Positions 9,036-18,000 of a DNA stretch of 64,000 nt are shown here, one piece after another. The DNA comes from Fimbriimonadaceae bacterium (lineage in GTDB: Bacteria; Armatimonadota; Fimbriimonadia; Fimbriimonadales; Fimbriimonadaceae), in assembly GCA_023957775.1 (NCBI GenBank), contig JAMLGR010000008.1:1-64000 (forward strand), in the 5' to 3' direction. How positions within the stretch are numbered: the first letter of the stretch is position 1; each line of letters opens with the position of its first letter. Position numbers and translations under genes: made by a program. Under the pieces are notes generated by a model, which did not search any database, had not been told where the DNA came from, and saw only the letters and a list, made by a program, of their open reading frames with translations.

Positions 9036-9880
9036 AGTACGAGACCTCCCCAACCGCCCGCGGTGCCGAGCACGATCGGCGCCAACAACCGAACGGCGAC
9101 GATGCCGCAGACGATCCCCACGACCATCAGGAGGGCCGCCTTGCCTCCGGGCACTCCGGCGCCGTCCTTGATGGCGACGGTCATGGTCACCAGCCTCCAA
9201 AGGGTGAAGAACGGGCCCACCACGGGCACGATGCCGAGTACCCCGACGGACTGTGCGTACGCGAGAGAGCGGCCCAGCGCGAGGGCATCCTGTTTCTTCC
9301 CAACCACGTATGGGGCGAGCAGGGCCGCACCGACCACGAACGCCACGAAGAAGATGGCCTGCACGGCCAAAAGGGTCAGCAAGAACATGAGGTTCAGCGA
9401 GCTGAGAATGGCGAGGAACGAAGTCCCGCAGGCGACGCACGCCAGCGAGGCGGCGGCCACCGCGGCGGCTTCCGTGGTGCGGGAGGCGTTAGCGGCCGCC
9501 TCGCGGTAGACGTCGGCGTCGAGCAAGGCCGCCCGAAGCATGCGGTGGACCGTCGCCCCGAAAGCGGTGGAGGGTTTGAGCACCTTGCCCAGGTTCACGC
9601 TGAGCGTGTCGCCGAGGCCCATCAGCGAGCGCTGGAGCTCCCACAGGGGCACGGTGCCCGCCGCAGCCACGGCGGCCCGAGGGGCAGGGGAGGCGGCCGC
9701 CACGCTTGCAACGGCGCCGCGCGGCGGCAACAGATACTTGGGAACACCTGGGGCGGGTACGGCCTGGACTTGGGGTGCGGGTCGTGGGGTTGGGGTCGAA
9801 GTCCCCATCGCAGCTCCACAGGAGCCGCAGAACTTCGCCCCTTCGCGAACTTCAGACTTGCAGGTCGGACAGGTTCTCAC
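9032..9880 (-). CDS. Zinc-ribbon plus multi-pass membrane (Yip1-like) protein
   Basis: The 282-residue protein has an N-terminal zinc ribbon (RTCPTCKSEVREGAKFCGSC), a Pro/Ala linker and a C-terminal membrane domain with four to five hydrophobic segments (SLACVACGTSFLAIL, LLAVQAIFFVAFVVGAALL, GVLGIVPVVGPFFTLW, LLMVVGIVCGIVAVRLL). The arrangement resembles bacterial Yip1/DUF-type membrane proteins. GTG at 9880 is preferred over GTG at 9898 because GGAGGAGG lies about eight bases upstream and the ribbon then starts at residue 2. It is first in the three-gene overlapping unit with 9035 and 8232. No catalytic motif is visible. Confidence 0.75.
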   Translation of the reverse strand: MRTCPTCKSEVREGAKFCGSCGAAMGTSTPTPRPAPQVQAVPAPGVPKYLLPPRGAVASVAAASPAPRAAVAAAGTVPLWELQRSLMGLGDTLSVNLGKVLKPSTAFGATVHRMLRAALLDADVYREAAANASRTTEAAAVAAASLACVACGTSFLAILSSLNLMFLLTLLAVQAIFFVAFVVGAALLAPYVVGKKQDALALGRSLAYAQSVGVLGIVPVVGPFFTLWRLVTMTVAIKDGAGVPGGKAALLMVVGIVCGIVAVRLLAPIVLGTAGGWGGLVL

Positions 9881-9910
9881 CGCCGATGCCTCCTCCACCC
9901 TTGGTATACC

Positions 9911-10516
9911 TCAGCGGTTGAGGTCCACGACCGTGCCGCCCCAGCGTTCGGCTTCCTGGGACTCGTGGACGGCGGCGACGACGGTCGCGCCGCATGTGGC
10001 GGCCTCCTCGTCGATCAACTCCCAGACCGCTTCGATCGGACCGTGCCCAAGATGCGCAAACGGCTCGTCGAGCAGGAGGATCGGCTTGCGCGGAGCCAGG
10101 GCCCGCACCAACGCCGCACGGCGGGCCTGGCCCCCGGAGACCTCGTGTGGAAAGCGATCGGCGAGCTCGCCGAGACCCACACGGGCGAGCAGGGCGCGCA
10201 CGCGGGGCTCGTCCGGCTCTTCCATCGCGAAGAGCGCGTTTTGCAGCACAGTCATGTGCGGCCAAAGGGCCGGCGCCTGGAACAGGAACCCGATTCCACG
10301 GGCGTGGGGGGGAACGCCTTGCATGTTGTTCCCATCGATCCACAAGCTCCCCGAATCGGGAAGTTCCAAACCGGCGATCAGCCGGAGCAGCGTGGTCTTG
10401 CCCGTGCCGGATTGCCCGAGCAGCACGCCGCGTTTCCCTGTCTCGAAGCGGAACGTGAGTTCCCGAAGAACTGGCACCGTCCCAAACGCCTTGCTCAGGC
10501 CTTTCCCCTCGATCAT
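9911..10516 (-). CDS. ABC transporter ATP-binding protein (iron-type importer)
   Basis: The 201-residue ATPase powers import with the permease and binding protein encoded upstream. It shows Walker A (GQSGTGKTT), a Q-loop (FLFQAPALWP), a signature close to LSGGQ (VSGGQARRAALVRAL), Walker B (PILLLDEPF) and the switch histidine (VAAVHE). It ends right after the core, lacking the C-terminal regulatory/TOBE domain of FbpC/PotA relatives. The D-loop, normally SALD, reads AHLG, so its aspartate is missing. The start overlaps the permease stop (ATGA). Confidence 0.9.
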   Translation of the reverse strand: MIEGKGLSKAFGTVPVLRELTFRFETGKRGVLLGQSGTGKTTLLRLIAGLELPDSGSLWIDGNNMQGVPPHARGIGFLFQAPALWPHMTVLQNALFAMEEPDEPRVRALLARVGLGELADRFPHEVSGGQARRAALVRALAPRKPILLLDEPFAHLGHGPIEAVWELIDEEAATCGATVVAAVHESQEAERWGGTVVDLNR

Positions 10517-11970
10517 CCTACGCGCCTCCGGGCGAAGCTCGCAGTCGCCGCCGCCACGACGACGGCGGGCAGGGCCGCAAGCAGCAGGGCGAGCGCCGCG
10601 ACGTCCTCGGAGGCCCCGTAGTGAAGCAGGTTGTAGAGGCGGATGCTGAGCGTCGACTGTCCTGGCGGAACCACGAGCAGCGACGCTCCAAGCTCGCCAA
10701 GACCCATCGCAAAGCACAGAGCGAAGGCTGCCGCAAGCCCGCTCGCCAACAGGGGCAGCCCAAGGCCCCTCGCCCGACGGAGCGGGGTCGCGAAGACCCG
10801 TCCCGCATCGAGCACCAAGGGGTCGATTCTCGCCCACTGAAGCGCGAGCACCGCTGCGGCGAAGGGGCCGAAGCGAACGGCGATGGCCAGCGCCGGATCG
10901 ATGCCTGCCGCCCCAAGGGCACCCACGCGCGCCAGCCCCATCCCGACCAGTGCGGGCGGCATCGCCACCGGGGCCAGCACCAACGCCCAGGCGAGCGGCC
11001 CGCCCCGGTGCGCCAGGAAGGGTGCGGTCGCCGCGCCGATTATCAAGGCGAGCAGCGCGCCCACCGTCGAGAAACGAAGGGTCGCCCACAACTCATCCAC
11101 AGAGCCGGCGGCTGCCGCTGCGGCCTCGCTGAGGGAGCGCGACTGCAACACCAGGATCAGCAGCGCCGAGAGGAACGCCAGGCCCGCGACGGAGACGCCG
11201 GCCCGCCCGAGAAGCTCGATCGGGCCCGGCAACGCCGGCGGCTGGGCGCGCCGGGGAGTGCGGGATGCCACAAGGCTCGACGTCCAACGCCCGGCGATCC
11301 AGGCCAAGGGAAGCGCCAGGACGAACAGGGGCCAGGAAGCCGAGACCGCGTCCTCGCCCGCGCTGAACATCGCGAAGATCTCGAGCGCGTAGGGGTTGGC
11401 GCCGAAGAGGGAGGGCACCGTGAAGTCGCCCAGCGCCACCAAGGCCGCAAGGCTCCCGGCCGCGGCCAACGCGGGCCAGACGGACGGCACCAGGACTCGC
11501 CAGAAGAGAGGCTGGACGGAGCGTGCCACCCGCGCGGCGTCCAACGCCTCCCCGTCCAGCCGTTCGAAGGAGAGCGCCAGGACTCCCACCGCCAATGGCA
11601 AGAGCACGAGGGTTTGGACGAGGGTGGCCGGAGCCCAACCCTGGGTCCACCACTGTCCGAAGCCCCCTGAGATGCCCATCCAACTCGTCGCGACCACCGT
11701 CGCGGGCAGCGCCATCAGCGCCGCGAGCAAGGCCTGAACCCACGGGCGGCGAGTCGCGCCGATGCGCCAGAGGCGCAGCGCAACGAGCAGACCGAGGCTC
11801 GAGGCGAGTACGCCGACCGAGGTCGCGTAGGCCAGGGATTCAAGGAGCAGACCGAGCTGGCGAGCGCTCAACATCCCGGCTCCGGAAGGCCCGCCAGAAC
11901 CCGCCAGCACGAGCGCCACGAGGGGGCTCCAAAGCAAGGCGAGACCAAAGCCGAACGGCAAGTTCCTCAC
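10513..11970 (-). CDS. ABC transporter permease, two-domain iron(III)/thiamine type
   Basis: The 485-residue membrane protein has about 12 hydrophobic segments arranged as two tandem BPD_transp_1 domains, as in FbpB and ThiP. EAA-like loops occur in each half (ALDAARVARSVQPLFWRVLVPSV; LVLDAGRVFATPLRRARGL). It would form the whole membrane channel as a fused permease. GTG at 11970 has GGAGG four bases upstream. It lies 21 bp after the binding-protein gene and overlaps the ATPase gene, giving a complete importer operon. Confidence 0.88.
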   Translation of the reverse strand: MRNLPFGFGLALLWSPLVALVLAGSGGPSGAGMLSARQLGLLLESLAYATSVGVLASSLGLLVALRLWRIGATRRPWVQALLAALMALPATVVATSWMGISGGFGQWWTQGWAPATLVQTLVLLPLAVGVLALSFERLDGEALDAARVARSVQPLFWRVLVPSVWPALAAAGSLAALVALGDFTVPSLFGANPYALEIFAMFSAGEDAVSASWPLFVLALPLAWIAGRWTSSLVASRTPRRAQPPALPGPIELLGRAGVSVAGLAFLSALLILVLQSRSLSEAAAAAAGSVDELWATLRFSTVGALLALIIGAATAPFLAHRGGPLAWALVLAPVAMPPALVGMGLARVGALGAAGIDPALAIAVRFGPFAAAVLALQWARIDPLVLDAGRVFATPLRRARGLGLPLLASGLAAAFALCFAMGLGELGASLLVVPPGQSTLSIRLYNLLHYGASEDVAALALLLAALPAVVVAAATASFARRRVG

Positions 11971-11991
11971 GCCGCCTCCAGTGTAATGCGC

Positions 11992-13011
11992 CTATCGCAG
12001 GAATCGCTCGCGCAGCGTCGCGCTCGTGCGCTGGAGGTGGTCGGCGATCGTCGCGAGATCCACGTCGTACAGATCGGGTTGGGGGAGTTTCAGGCAAGGC
12101 TCGGGCGAACCCTCGTGCAGCCGCAATTGGCAGAACCCGGCTTCCACCAACATCGCCTCGGTCTTCGGGCCGAGCAGGAAGTCGACGAGTTTTCGAGCGG
12201 CCTCTTGGTGGGGCGCGCCCTTGACGATCGCCACCGTCGCGGGGATCATCAACGTCTGCCTGGGCAGGAACACGTGGACCTTTGCGCCTTTCCGCACGGC
12301 CCCGCAGGCGTCGTCGGAGTCCGTCAGTCCGAGGGTGGCCTGTCCTGCCACCACGAGATCGCGGACGACCGAGTTGCCCGGGACGACCCGAATCCCCTTC
12401 TTCTCCAGGGCGTCGTAGTAGCGCCGAGTCCCCTCCTCGCCGAGGATCGCATCCAGGGCCGCCGCTTGAAAACTCGCGGTTCCGAACAGAGGGTTGCTGA
12501 CCGCCATGCGTTCCCCGGGGAGGTCGAGATCGGGCATCTCGTCGATCCCAATGGGCCTTGGCTCGAAACCGGAGCCGCTGATCCAGACCCGGAGTCGAGG
12601 AGTGAGCCCGGTCCATTCCGAGTCCTCGTCGCGCAGCGCCTCGGGGAACTTCGCCGCCGCCTTCGAGGAGTAGGGCTGGAGCAAGCCCTTCGCCTTGAGG
12701 CGCGCGGTTTGGGCGAACTCGCCGTTCCAGAAGACGTCGGCGGCGGGCCGGCCCGCTTCGGCCTCGATCCTCGTGGCGAGGCCGGCCGCCTTCGTCGCCT
12801 CGACGTCGAACACCGGCTTGACGCGAATGCCGGTTTCGTCCTCGAACGCTTTCAGCACGGGTTCGGCGAAGACCTGGTCGACGGACGTGTAGACGACCAC
12901 CTCCTCCGTGGGGGTGGAGCCAGTCCGACACCCAGTTGCGGCAAGCGCCATGAGGGCAAAAACGGGGGCAAGCAACAGTGCATGCCGCACGGGTACTGTA
13001 GGGGCGAGCAT
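11992..13011 (-). CDS. ABC transporter substrate-binding lipoprotein, iron(III)-type
   Basis: The 339-residue protein has a signal sequence with a Cys (ALAATGC) for lipid attachment. The fold is the FbpA/FutA type: VVVYTSVDQVFAEPVLKAFEDE near the N-terminus, then TRIEAEAGRPAADVFWNGE, TASFQAAALDAILGE and VVPGNSVVRDLVVAGQATLGLTD. These match iron(III)-binding proteins and, less well, thiamine or phosphonate ones, so iron is the best inference. ATG at 13011 is chosen because a TAGAAT box lies seven bases upstream and the signal peptide then begins immediately. First gene of the importer operon. Confidence 0.87.
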   Translation of the reverse strand: MLAPTVPVRHALLLAPVFALMALAATGCRTGSTPTEEVVVYTSVDQVFAEPVLKAFEDETGIRVKPVFDVEATKAAGLATRIEAEAGRPAADVFWNGEFAQTARLKAKGLLQPYSSKAAAKFPEALRDEDSEWTGLTPRLRVWISGSGFEPRPIGIDEMPDLDLPGERMAVSNPLFGTASFQAAALDAILGEEGTRRYYDALEKKGIRVVPGNSVVRDLVVAGQATLGLTDSDDACGAVRKGAKVHVFLPRQTLMIPATVAIVKGAPHQEAARKLVDFLLGPKTEAMLVEAGFCQLRLHEGSPEPCLKLPQPDLYDVDLATIADHLQRTSATLRERFLR

Positions 13012-13018
13012 CGACTTG

Positions 13019-13024
13019 ATTCTA
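13019..13024 (-). promoter_or_regulatory. -10 box TAGAAT, leaderless start of the iron importer
   Basis: TAGAAT on the minus strand ends seven bases before the ATG at 13011, with no Shine-Dalgarno. The transcript should begin at or next to the start codon. Confidence 0.5.
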
Positions 13025-13084
13025 GTCGAACAAGGGGAGCGCCGGGCATCTTGGCGATTCCGGCGTGGCCTCGAGGGAGGGCAC

Positions 13085-13996
13085 GTGGGAGCGAAATTCT
13101 GCGAGGGATGTGGAGCCGGATTGAATCCGGGCGACACCTTCTGCAGCGAGTGCGGGCAACGCGTGAGCGCGGATCCCCCCGCGCCTCCGACGCCGTCTGC
13201 TGCTTCCTCGGCTCCTCCGTCGCCCTTCGCTTCACCAGCGCCACCGGCGCCCCAGCCGCCTGCGCACGCGGTCGCACCGCCTCCTCAAAGCTCGGCGGCG
13301 CCCCCATCCGCGGTGCCTGGTCCGGCCGGGCCCGCACCGAGATCGGGCCGTAGCCCGGTCCTCGTTGGCGTGCTTGCGGCGGTGGTCGTCGCGGCGGCAG
13401 GGGGTGGTTGGTGGTTCATGAACCAGCCCAAGGACGATCCTGCCGCCGCGGAAACGCCCGTTGCACCCGAAAAGCCGTCCGACCCGGCGCCGAAGCCCGC
13501 CCCGGGCAAACCGCCGGCCAAGACGCCCGCCAAACCGCCTGTCACTCCGCCCAAGGTGCCGGCGAACCCCAAAACCCCGCCCGCCACTCCGCCCAAAACC
13601 CCTCCGAAATCAACCCCTGCGATTCCCCCAAAGGCTCCCCCGGTCACCACCCCACCCGAAACTCCGCCGGAGGCCCCGCCGACGGCGAACGGCGATGCGT
13701 TCCTGGGCCAGTGGCTGCCCGATGACGGCTCGAAGGTGGACCCCTCCACCGACCTGCTGCGCATCGTGCGGCGGGGCAACCGACTGGTCGGCCAAATTCC
13801 CGACCCCGAGGAGGGGTATCTGGACCTCCGTGCCACCTCGGCTTCCAAGCTGGCCGGGTCGTTCATCGGAAGCGATGGAACCCGGATGCCGGTGACCATG
13901 GAGTTGCTGTCCAAGACCCGGTTGATGATGACCGTCGTGACGCCGGACGGCAGCGTCGAGACCGTCCCGCTCCGACGCGTCGGAAAGGTCCCATGA
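13085..13996 (+). CDS. Zinc-ribbon protein, Lys/Pro-rich linker, membrane anchor, beta domain
   Basis: The 303-residue protein opens with a zinc ribbon (KFCEGCGAGLNPGDTFCSEC). It continues with a Pro/Ala linker, one membrane segment near residue 100 (VLVGVLAAVVVAAAGGGWWF), a long Lys/Pro/Thr linker (residues about 120-195), and a C-terminal beta-rich domain (FLGQWLPDDGSK, LLRIVRRGNRLVGQIPD). GTG at 13085 has GGGAGG about five bases upstream; the frame is open further upstream but nothing there fits. It is first of four plus-strand genes linked by one-base gaps or overlaps (next ATG 13998). It may sense or scaffold for the large protein downstream; that is inference. Confidence 0.78.
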   Translation: MGAKFCEGCGAGLNPGDTFCSECGQRVSADPPAPPTPSAASSAPPSPFASPAPPAPQPPAHAVAPPPQSSAAPPSAVPGPAGPAPRSGRSPVLVGVLAAVVVAAAGGGWWFMNQPKDDPAAAETPVAPEKPSDPAPKPAPGKPPAKTPAKPPVTPPKVPANPKTPPATPPKTPPKSTPAIPPKAPPVTTPPETPPEAPPTANGDAFLGQWLPDDGSKVDPSTDLLRIVRRGNRLVGQIPDPEEGYLDLRATSASKLAGSFIGSDGTRMPVTMELLSKTRLMMTVVTPDGSVETVPLRRVGKVP

Positions 13997-13997
13997 G

Positions 13998-15086
13998 ATG
14001 AAGCAGCCCCCGCGCGCCTGGGACTCCACCCCCGGGCCCGGCCAGAACCGGGACCTCAGGCCGCGCCTTTGGCACGCGACCAAGAGGAACGCGCCGCTGC
14101 TGATCGTCCTCGTCGCCCTTGCGGCGGTGGGGAGCCTGGCGAACCGGCGCGCGCCCGAATCTCCGCGCGTGCCGTTGCCGCACGGGTGGGCGTTTGCGCC
14201 CGAGCCGGGTGCCAGCCTGTGCCTGGCCGTTCAAGACGACGTGGTCTGGGTGGGGGGCAAGTCGGGGCTGTTTCGAATTGACCGTGCCACAGGGAGGTCG
14301 TTGGGCCGAGTGGATCTCGGGCTTCCGGCGATCCATGTCCGGAGTCTCGCGGTCGACCAGGAGGGAGCGCTCTGGATTGGGCACGTGGACGGGCTGATCC
14401 GCTTGGCGAACGGCCGCAGGGACTCGTTCGGCGAGCGCGACGGCCTGCCGAACAAGCGGGTGAACGCCTTGCTCGCGACCGGAGGGCAACTCTACGTGGG
14501 CACCGGGGCGGGTCTGGTGGAGTTCGCCAACGGCACGTTCCGACCGCTCCCGTGGGCGGGACGGTTGCCCTCGCCGATCGTGAACGTCCTGTTCCAATCC
14601 TCGGACGGAGCGCTGTGGGTCGGTTCGAGCTCCGACCCAAAGGGCGGCGTGGCCCGGATTGTCCGTGGCGAGGTGGAGACCCTGACGGTGGGTCAGGGGC
14701 TCCCGCACCCGTACGTCCAGTCCTTCGTCGAGCCGGAGCCGGGCTGGGTTTGGGTGGCCACGGGCCAGCTCGAGAAGGGAGGCGCGGCTTTGCTTCCGTG
14801 TTCGGGGCCGCTTGTCGCCAAGGCCGTTCTCCACAAGAGCGATGGGCTCGCGGGCGCCAAGGTCCGCTCGCTCGGCGTCGATGCGGAGGGCCGCGTCTGG
14901 TTCGGCTCGGAGAGCGACGGGCTGGCGATCCGGGGTCGTGGGGGAGCGACCCTCGTCCGAACCATAAGCGACGGGCTCCCTCACAACGAGATCACGTCGA
15001 TCCAGCGGGATTCGGACGGGACCATGTGGCTGACGACGCTCAAGGGCCCGGTCCGGATTTCGAAGGAGGCCTTGCCCCATGGCTAA
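13998..15086 (+). CDS. Membrane-anchored beta-propeller (two-component-regulator type)
   Basis: The 362-residue protein has a basic N-terminus, one membrane segment (APLLIVLVALAAVGSLA) and an extracytoplasmic propeller of at least six blades. Blade signatures repeat: DDVVWVGGKSGLFRID, EGALWIGHVDGLIRL, GQLYVGTGAGLVEF, DGALWVGSSSD, EGRVWFGSESDGLAI, DGTMWLTTLKGPVRI. Such Reg_prop repeats usually form the sensor half of hybrid histidine kinases, but no kinase or receiver domain follows here. The stop overlaps the next ATG by eight bases, so the propeller is probably a ligand-binding or docking partner of the giant protein encoded next. Confidence 0.82.
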   Translation: MKQPPRAWDSTPGPGQNRDLRPRLWHATKRNAPLLIVLVALAAVGSLANRRAPESPRVPLPHGWAFAPEPGASLCLAVQDDVVWVGGKSGLFRIDRATGRSLGRVDLGLPAIHVRSLAVDQEGALWIGHVDGLIRLANGRRDSFGERDGLPNKRVNALLATGGQLYVGTGAGLVEFANGTFRPLPWAGRLPSPIVNVLFQSSDGALWVGSSSDPKGGVARIVRGEVETLTVGQGLPHPYVQSFVEPEPGWVWVATGQLEKGGAALLPCSGPLVAKAVLHKSDGLAGAKVRSLGVDAEGRVWFGSESDGLAIRGRGGATLVRTISDGLPHNEITSIQRDSDGTMWLTTLKGPVRISKEALPHG

Positions 15087-18000
15087 TGCATTTCGCGAAG
15101 CCGAAAAGCACCTGGCCCACCTCGAACGGGAGCACGCCGCGGGGAGGCTGGATGCCGCCGCCTTCCAGGCGTCGCTTGGCGCGCTGAGAGCCACCGATTC
15201 CGCAGGCGCGACGTGGCAGCTCGGCGCGGACGGCACGTGGCTCCGATGGGACGGAGCCCAGTGGGTGGCCGGCGATCCCCACGGCGACGCGTTTGACGAT
15301 CTCGCCGCCCGATTCAGGTTCCTGAGAGCCCAGCGAGACGGGGGCCAGATCGACGACGCGGCGTACGCCGCGGCGGCGGGTGCGTTGCGCGTGCGCGAGG
15401 CGGATGGCAGCGAGTGGAGCGTCCACCCCGATTCGGGCGCCTGGCTTCGTTGGAACGGCAAGGCCTGGCAGGAGGCCGAGCCCCCGCGTCGCGGCGCCGA
15501 CGGCCGGCCCGCGGTGCGCCCATCGGCCTTCACCGAGTTCGAAGAGCTGTACCGTGGGATTCTCGAGCAGCACCAGAAGGGCGCGATGGGCGCCGAGGAG
15601 TTCGAGGATCGGGTCGCCAAACTGCGCTTGGTGGACGAGCAGGGGGCGTGGTGGCAACTCTCGCCCGAAACCGGCGGCTGGCTGCGATGGGACGGCGGCC
15701 AATGGGCGCCTGCGGAGCCGCCCCGGGAGACGACCTCCACCGTCGGGCCCGCGCGCAAGTTCGCCCAGACCGTCGCGGAAAGCACGCGCGAAGAGCTGAA
15801 GTCTACGGCGAAGTCGCTTCCGCGGATGATCTTCCGCATCGTGCTGTCCAGGGCGATCATGTTTGCGGTGTCGTACTTCGCCGCGACGTACCTGCACGCG
15901 TACTGGACGGGTTACGAGAACAACGGCATCCGGGACGACGGCGGCCCGTGGTCGCCTTGGCTGTTCCTCACGCAGAGCAAGCACGGGAACTCCTACGCGT
16001 ACATCTGGGGCATGGGCGGCATGCTGCTCGGGTCGTTCGTCCAGGGAGCGATCAGTCGCGGGCCGCTGAAGGGGGTGATCGGGACCCTGCGCTCGCCGTT
16101 CGCCTTGATTTCTCGGCTGAAGTCCACGGGCAAGCTCGGATGGGGGGCGATGGCGCTCGGCGCGGGGGCCGCGCTCCTGGTCGGCAGCCGATTGGCGGTC
16201 AACCCTCAGGCGAACCTGATGATGGCGGTCGGGTTCCTCTTCATGGGGGCGGGGAAGCCGGGATACTACGTGGCCCGCTTCCTGTACGGGATTGTCCGGC
16301 GGGTGGCCGCGCCCTCGGTGGCGGGCCTGAAGGGCAAGGTGCCGGTCGATCTGCGCGTGGTGCAGATGGCGATGGTGGGCGTGTCGCCAGGCTTCTACCT
16401 TGCGAGCAGAATTCCCGCAGACAAGCTCCTGATCTTTGGGGCGGCCCTTGCGGCGGTCGGGGTCTGGGTCACGTTTGTGGCCGGCAAACCGCGGCTCTCC
16501 CAGGGCACGGCCGCGACGATGCTTCTCGGCGGCGTGTTCGGGCTTTTCGTGATGATCGTGATCGACTGGCTCCACCCCCTGGTGGCGCACGCGGACGATG
16601 CCGGTAAAGACGAGTTCTCGGGCAACCCGGACGACTACTGGAAGACCGAGGGAGGACGGCTCCTCGAGCACAGCAAGCCCGCGGGAGAGGCGGCCGCCGT
16701 CGGGTCCGCGCTGGGCACCGACGACACGGACGAGGAGGGAGAGGAGGACGAGTACTCGTACAGCCTGACCCTCGATCCCTACACGATGACGATGACCGAG
16801 TCCGGCGAGGACGTGGTGCGCGCCCACGTCAACGTGTCTGGCCCCGATCCGGACGAGTGTTCCAACCAGGAAATGTCCATGAACGCGGCGATCGAGATGC
16901 TCGTCACGGGCAACATCGTCGACTGGTTCACCTCCACGGTCGAGGCCGACTCCTCGGGCGCGACCTGCAGGTTCTACGTCGAAGTACCCGAGGACCCGTC
17001 GGAACGGCGGGGCCCGAACATCGCCTACATCACGGCCAGCGTCCAAAGTCCGCGCGGCACGATCACCGCACGGTGCCGCATCAACATGGAGGTCGAGGGC
17101 GACTACGCGATCTCGATGGACAACGAGGTCCAGGTCAAGGCCAACGAGTCCAACGGCGCCCTTTACGCGTTCGTGGAGTGCAACGATCCTGCGCTCGACC
17201 CCGCGGCGCAGTTGGAGAAGACCCGACAGCTCGCGCCCAACATCCGGTTCGTCGTCACGGGCGAACAGGCGACGTGGGTGGGAGGACCCGGCGAGATCGA
17301 GGGGTACGTGACGGGCGACGGCAAGGAGATCCCCATCGCGCCCCTCGTGCCTTTGGAGGACGTGGGCGCCTCGCCACCCTTCTCGGCCGAAGTGGAGGTT
17401 TCGTGCGAGGTGCCCCTCGTGGGTGTGCTGAGCAAGGGCGGCCGCATCGTCATCGATCCGCCGGATTGGTTCATCGAGATGGTGCCGATCAAAGACACCC
17501 TGGTGTGCGACTTCAAGGACGCGGCGCAGTTCAAGGTGCGGGTCATCCCCATGGACTCTTCCAAGATGAGTTTGTATGGGGGCGAGGGGGGCAACCAGCT
17601 CAACCAGTACCTGCAAGTGCGCGCGGAAGGCAGCAACGCCCAGTACGCGACGATCGAGGAGGCCGAGAGCGACGGCGAGTTCCGGACGTACAACGTCAAG
17701 ATGTCGGAGAGCGCGGCTGGGGCGACGTTGAACGACCCCACCCTTCAGATCGTGGCCGAAGCGACCCTCACGGGTTCGACCTTGACCCAGAACCTGACGA
17801 TCAACCTGAGCGGGAAGGCCTCGCTCGAGGTCGAGGAGCAGTCCGTCGGCCTGCGCGCGGGTGGGGCGCCGGTCGCAGTTCACGCGAAGATCAAGGACGG
17901 TGGAGACCTCGAGTGGGGCCTCAAGGTCGAGATCACGGGTATCGGGGAGGTCGAGCCGGAAGGTCCACCCGAGGTGACGGGCAAGAACGCGTTCACGCTG

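Noticed and set aside
11992-13137. Longer start for the iron-binding lipoprotein
   Set aside because: It would put about 40 unrelated residues before the signal peptide and overlap the divergent zinc-ribbon gene.
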